Source: Arctopsyche grandis (taxonomy: Eukaryota > Arthropoda > Insecta > Trichoptera > Hydropsychidae). From it: 64,000 nucleotides of DNA. Each line of letters begins with the position of its first letter. Positions within the stretch are counted from its first letter, which is position 1. The position numbers and the translations under genes are program-made. Location: assembly GCF_051622035.1 (NCBI RefSeq), contig NC_135356.1, positions 8,964,579 through 9,028,578 of the forward strand. The letters are read 5' to 3'. The notes under the pieces were generated by a model that made no database searches, was not told the DNA's origin, and saw nothing but the letters and a program-made list of their open reading frames with translations. This document shows, one piece after another, positions 63,698-64,000 of this stretch.

Positions 63698-63896
63698 GGT
63701 TCAGTGATTATTGCCCACAAAGTGCTCGCCCAAAAGTCACTAAAATCTCTATAACGGAACATCTGGCAGTAGAAAAGTCCATCATACTAACGATAACTAT
63801 CATAATAACGAGAATTCGAGTGCCAAATATTCCGTATCCGCGATTTTCATGGTAAAAAATGTCTTTTGGGCAATCGCAATGCGTAATCCAATTACC
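63698..63896 (+). mobile_element. 199-bp MITE, GGTTCGGTGATTA family (copy 3)
   Basis: Ends GGTTCAGTGATTATTGCCC and GCGTAATCCAATTACC, with internal CGCCCAAAAGTCACTAAAAT and ACGGAACATCTGGCAG. The flanks GTATATAT and GTGTATAT agree at 7 of 8 bases. Confidence 0.75.
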
Positions 63897-63944
63897 GTGT
63901 ATATGAATCAAGAATTGGTTTCTTTTGGGACATCATCATAATCT

Positions 63945-64000
63945 ACAGCCATTCACCATCCACTGCTGGATGAAGGCCTCTCCAACACACTTCCACTCAT
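63945..64000 (-). mobile_element. RTE-like LINE 3' terminus running off the window
   Basis: GCCATTCACCATCCACTGCT followed by GGATGAAGGCCTCTCCAACA, the same terminus as at 46352 and 51495. Confidence 0.75.

Overview
This is an AT-rich (roughly two-thirds A+T) eukaryotic nuclear window, most likely from an insect. The support is spliced genes with short GT-AG introns, metazoan proteins (Integrator subunit 12, glycerol kinase, an ACT-less phosphoglycerate dehydrogenase of the insect type), tRNA-derived SINEs, RTE- and Jockey-like LINEs, and many cut-and-paste MITEs. I cannot fix the insect order from the sequence.

Four host-type genes are supported. INTS12 (minus strand, 12678-13481, two exons, 234 aa) keeps a complete PHD finger. 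Glycerol kinase (plus, 28036-33204, eight coding exons, 512 aa) and D-3-phosphoglycerate dehydrogenase (plus, 39680-42849, seven coding exons, 328 aa) are intact, with every exon junction in phase. An unrecognised, low-complexity-rich protein of about 597 aa lies on the minus strand (43364-45359), convergent with the dehydrogenase. These genes are metabolically and functionally independent; nothing suggests co-regulation.

The rest is dense, nested transposon DNA. 1-9 kb: LINE tail, Helitron-like element with a hexamer microsatellite, a 2.4-kb hAT-like element with an 8-bp target duplication, several MITEs. 9.2-21.6 kb: a 12.4-kb interval bounded by hAT-like termini (CAGTGGCG...) and a perfect 8-bp duplication GTTGTTAG. 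It contains INTS12, two near-identical inverted arms (a Gypsy-type LTR plus tRNA-Leu primer-binding site, and an unidentified repeat), and two head-to-tail Helitrons whose cores are 127-bp-period GC-rich minisatellites. 21.8-27.8 kb: palindromic MITEs, hAT remnants and a LINE. 28-34.3 kb: glycerol kinase, with a piggyBac-like MITE in an intron and another downstream that is itself split by a foldback element. 36-43 kb: SINE, Tc1-like element, dehydrogenase gene with a foldback element in intron 3. 46-64 kb: LINE tails, large palindromes, hAT-like MITEs, a second hAT-like copy inserted in a TA microsatellite, an RTE-like reverse transcriptase, and a Jockey-like LINE nested inside another LINE with a 14-bp duplication.

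The most unusual observation is that an apparently intact INTS12 gene sits inside a transposon-delimited interval which itself interrupts an older repeat whose uninterrupted paralogue is also in this window.
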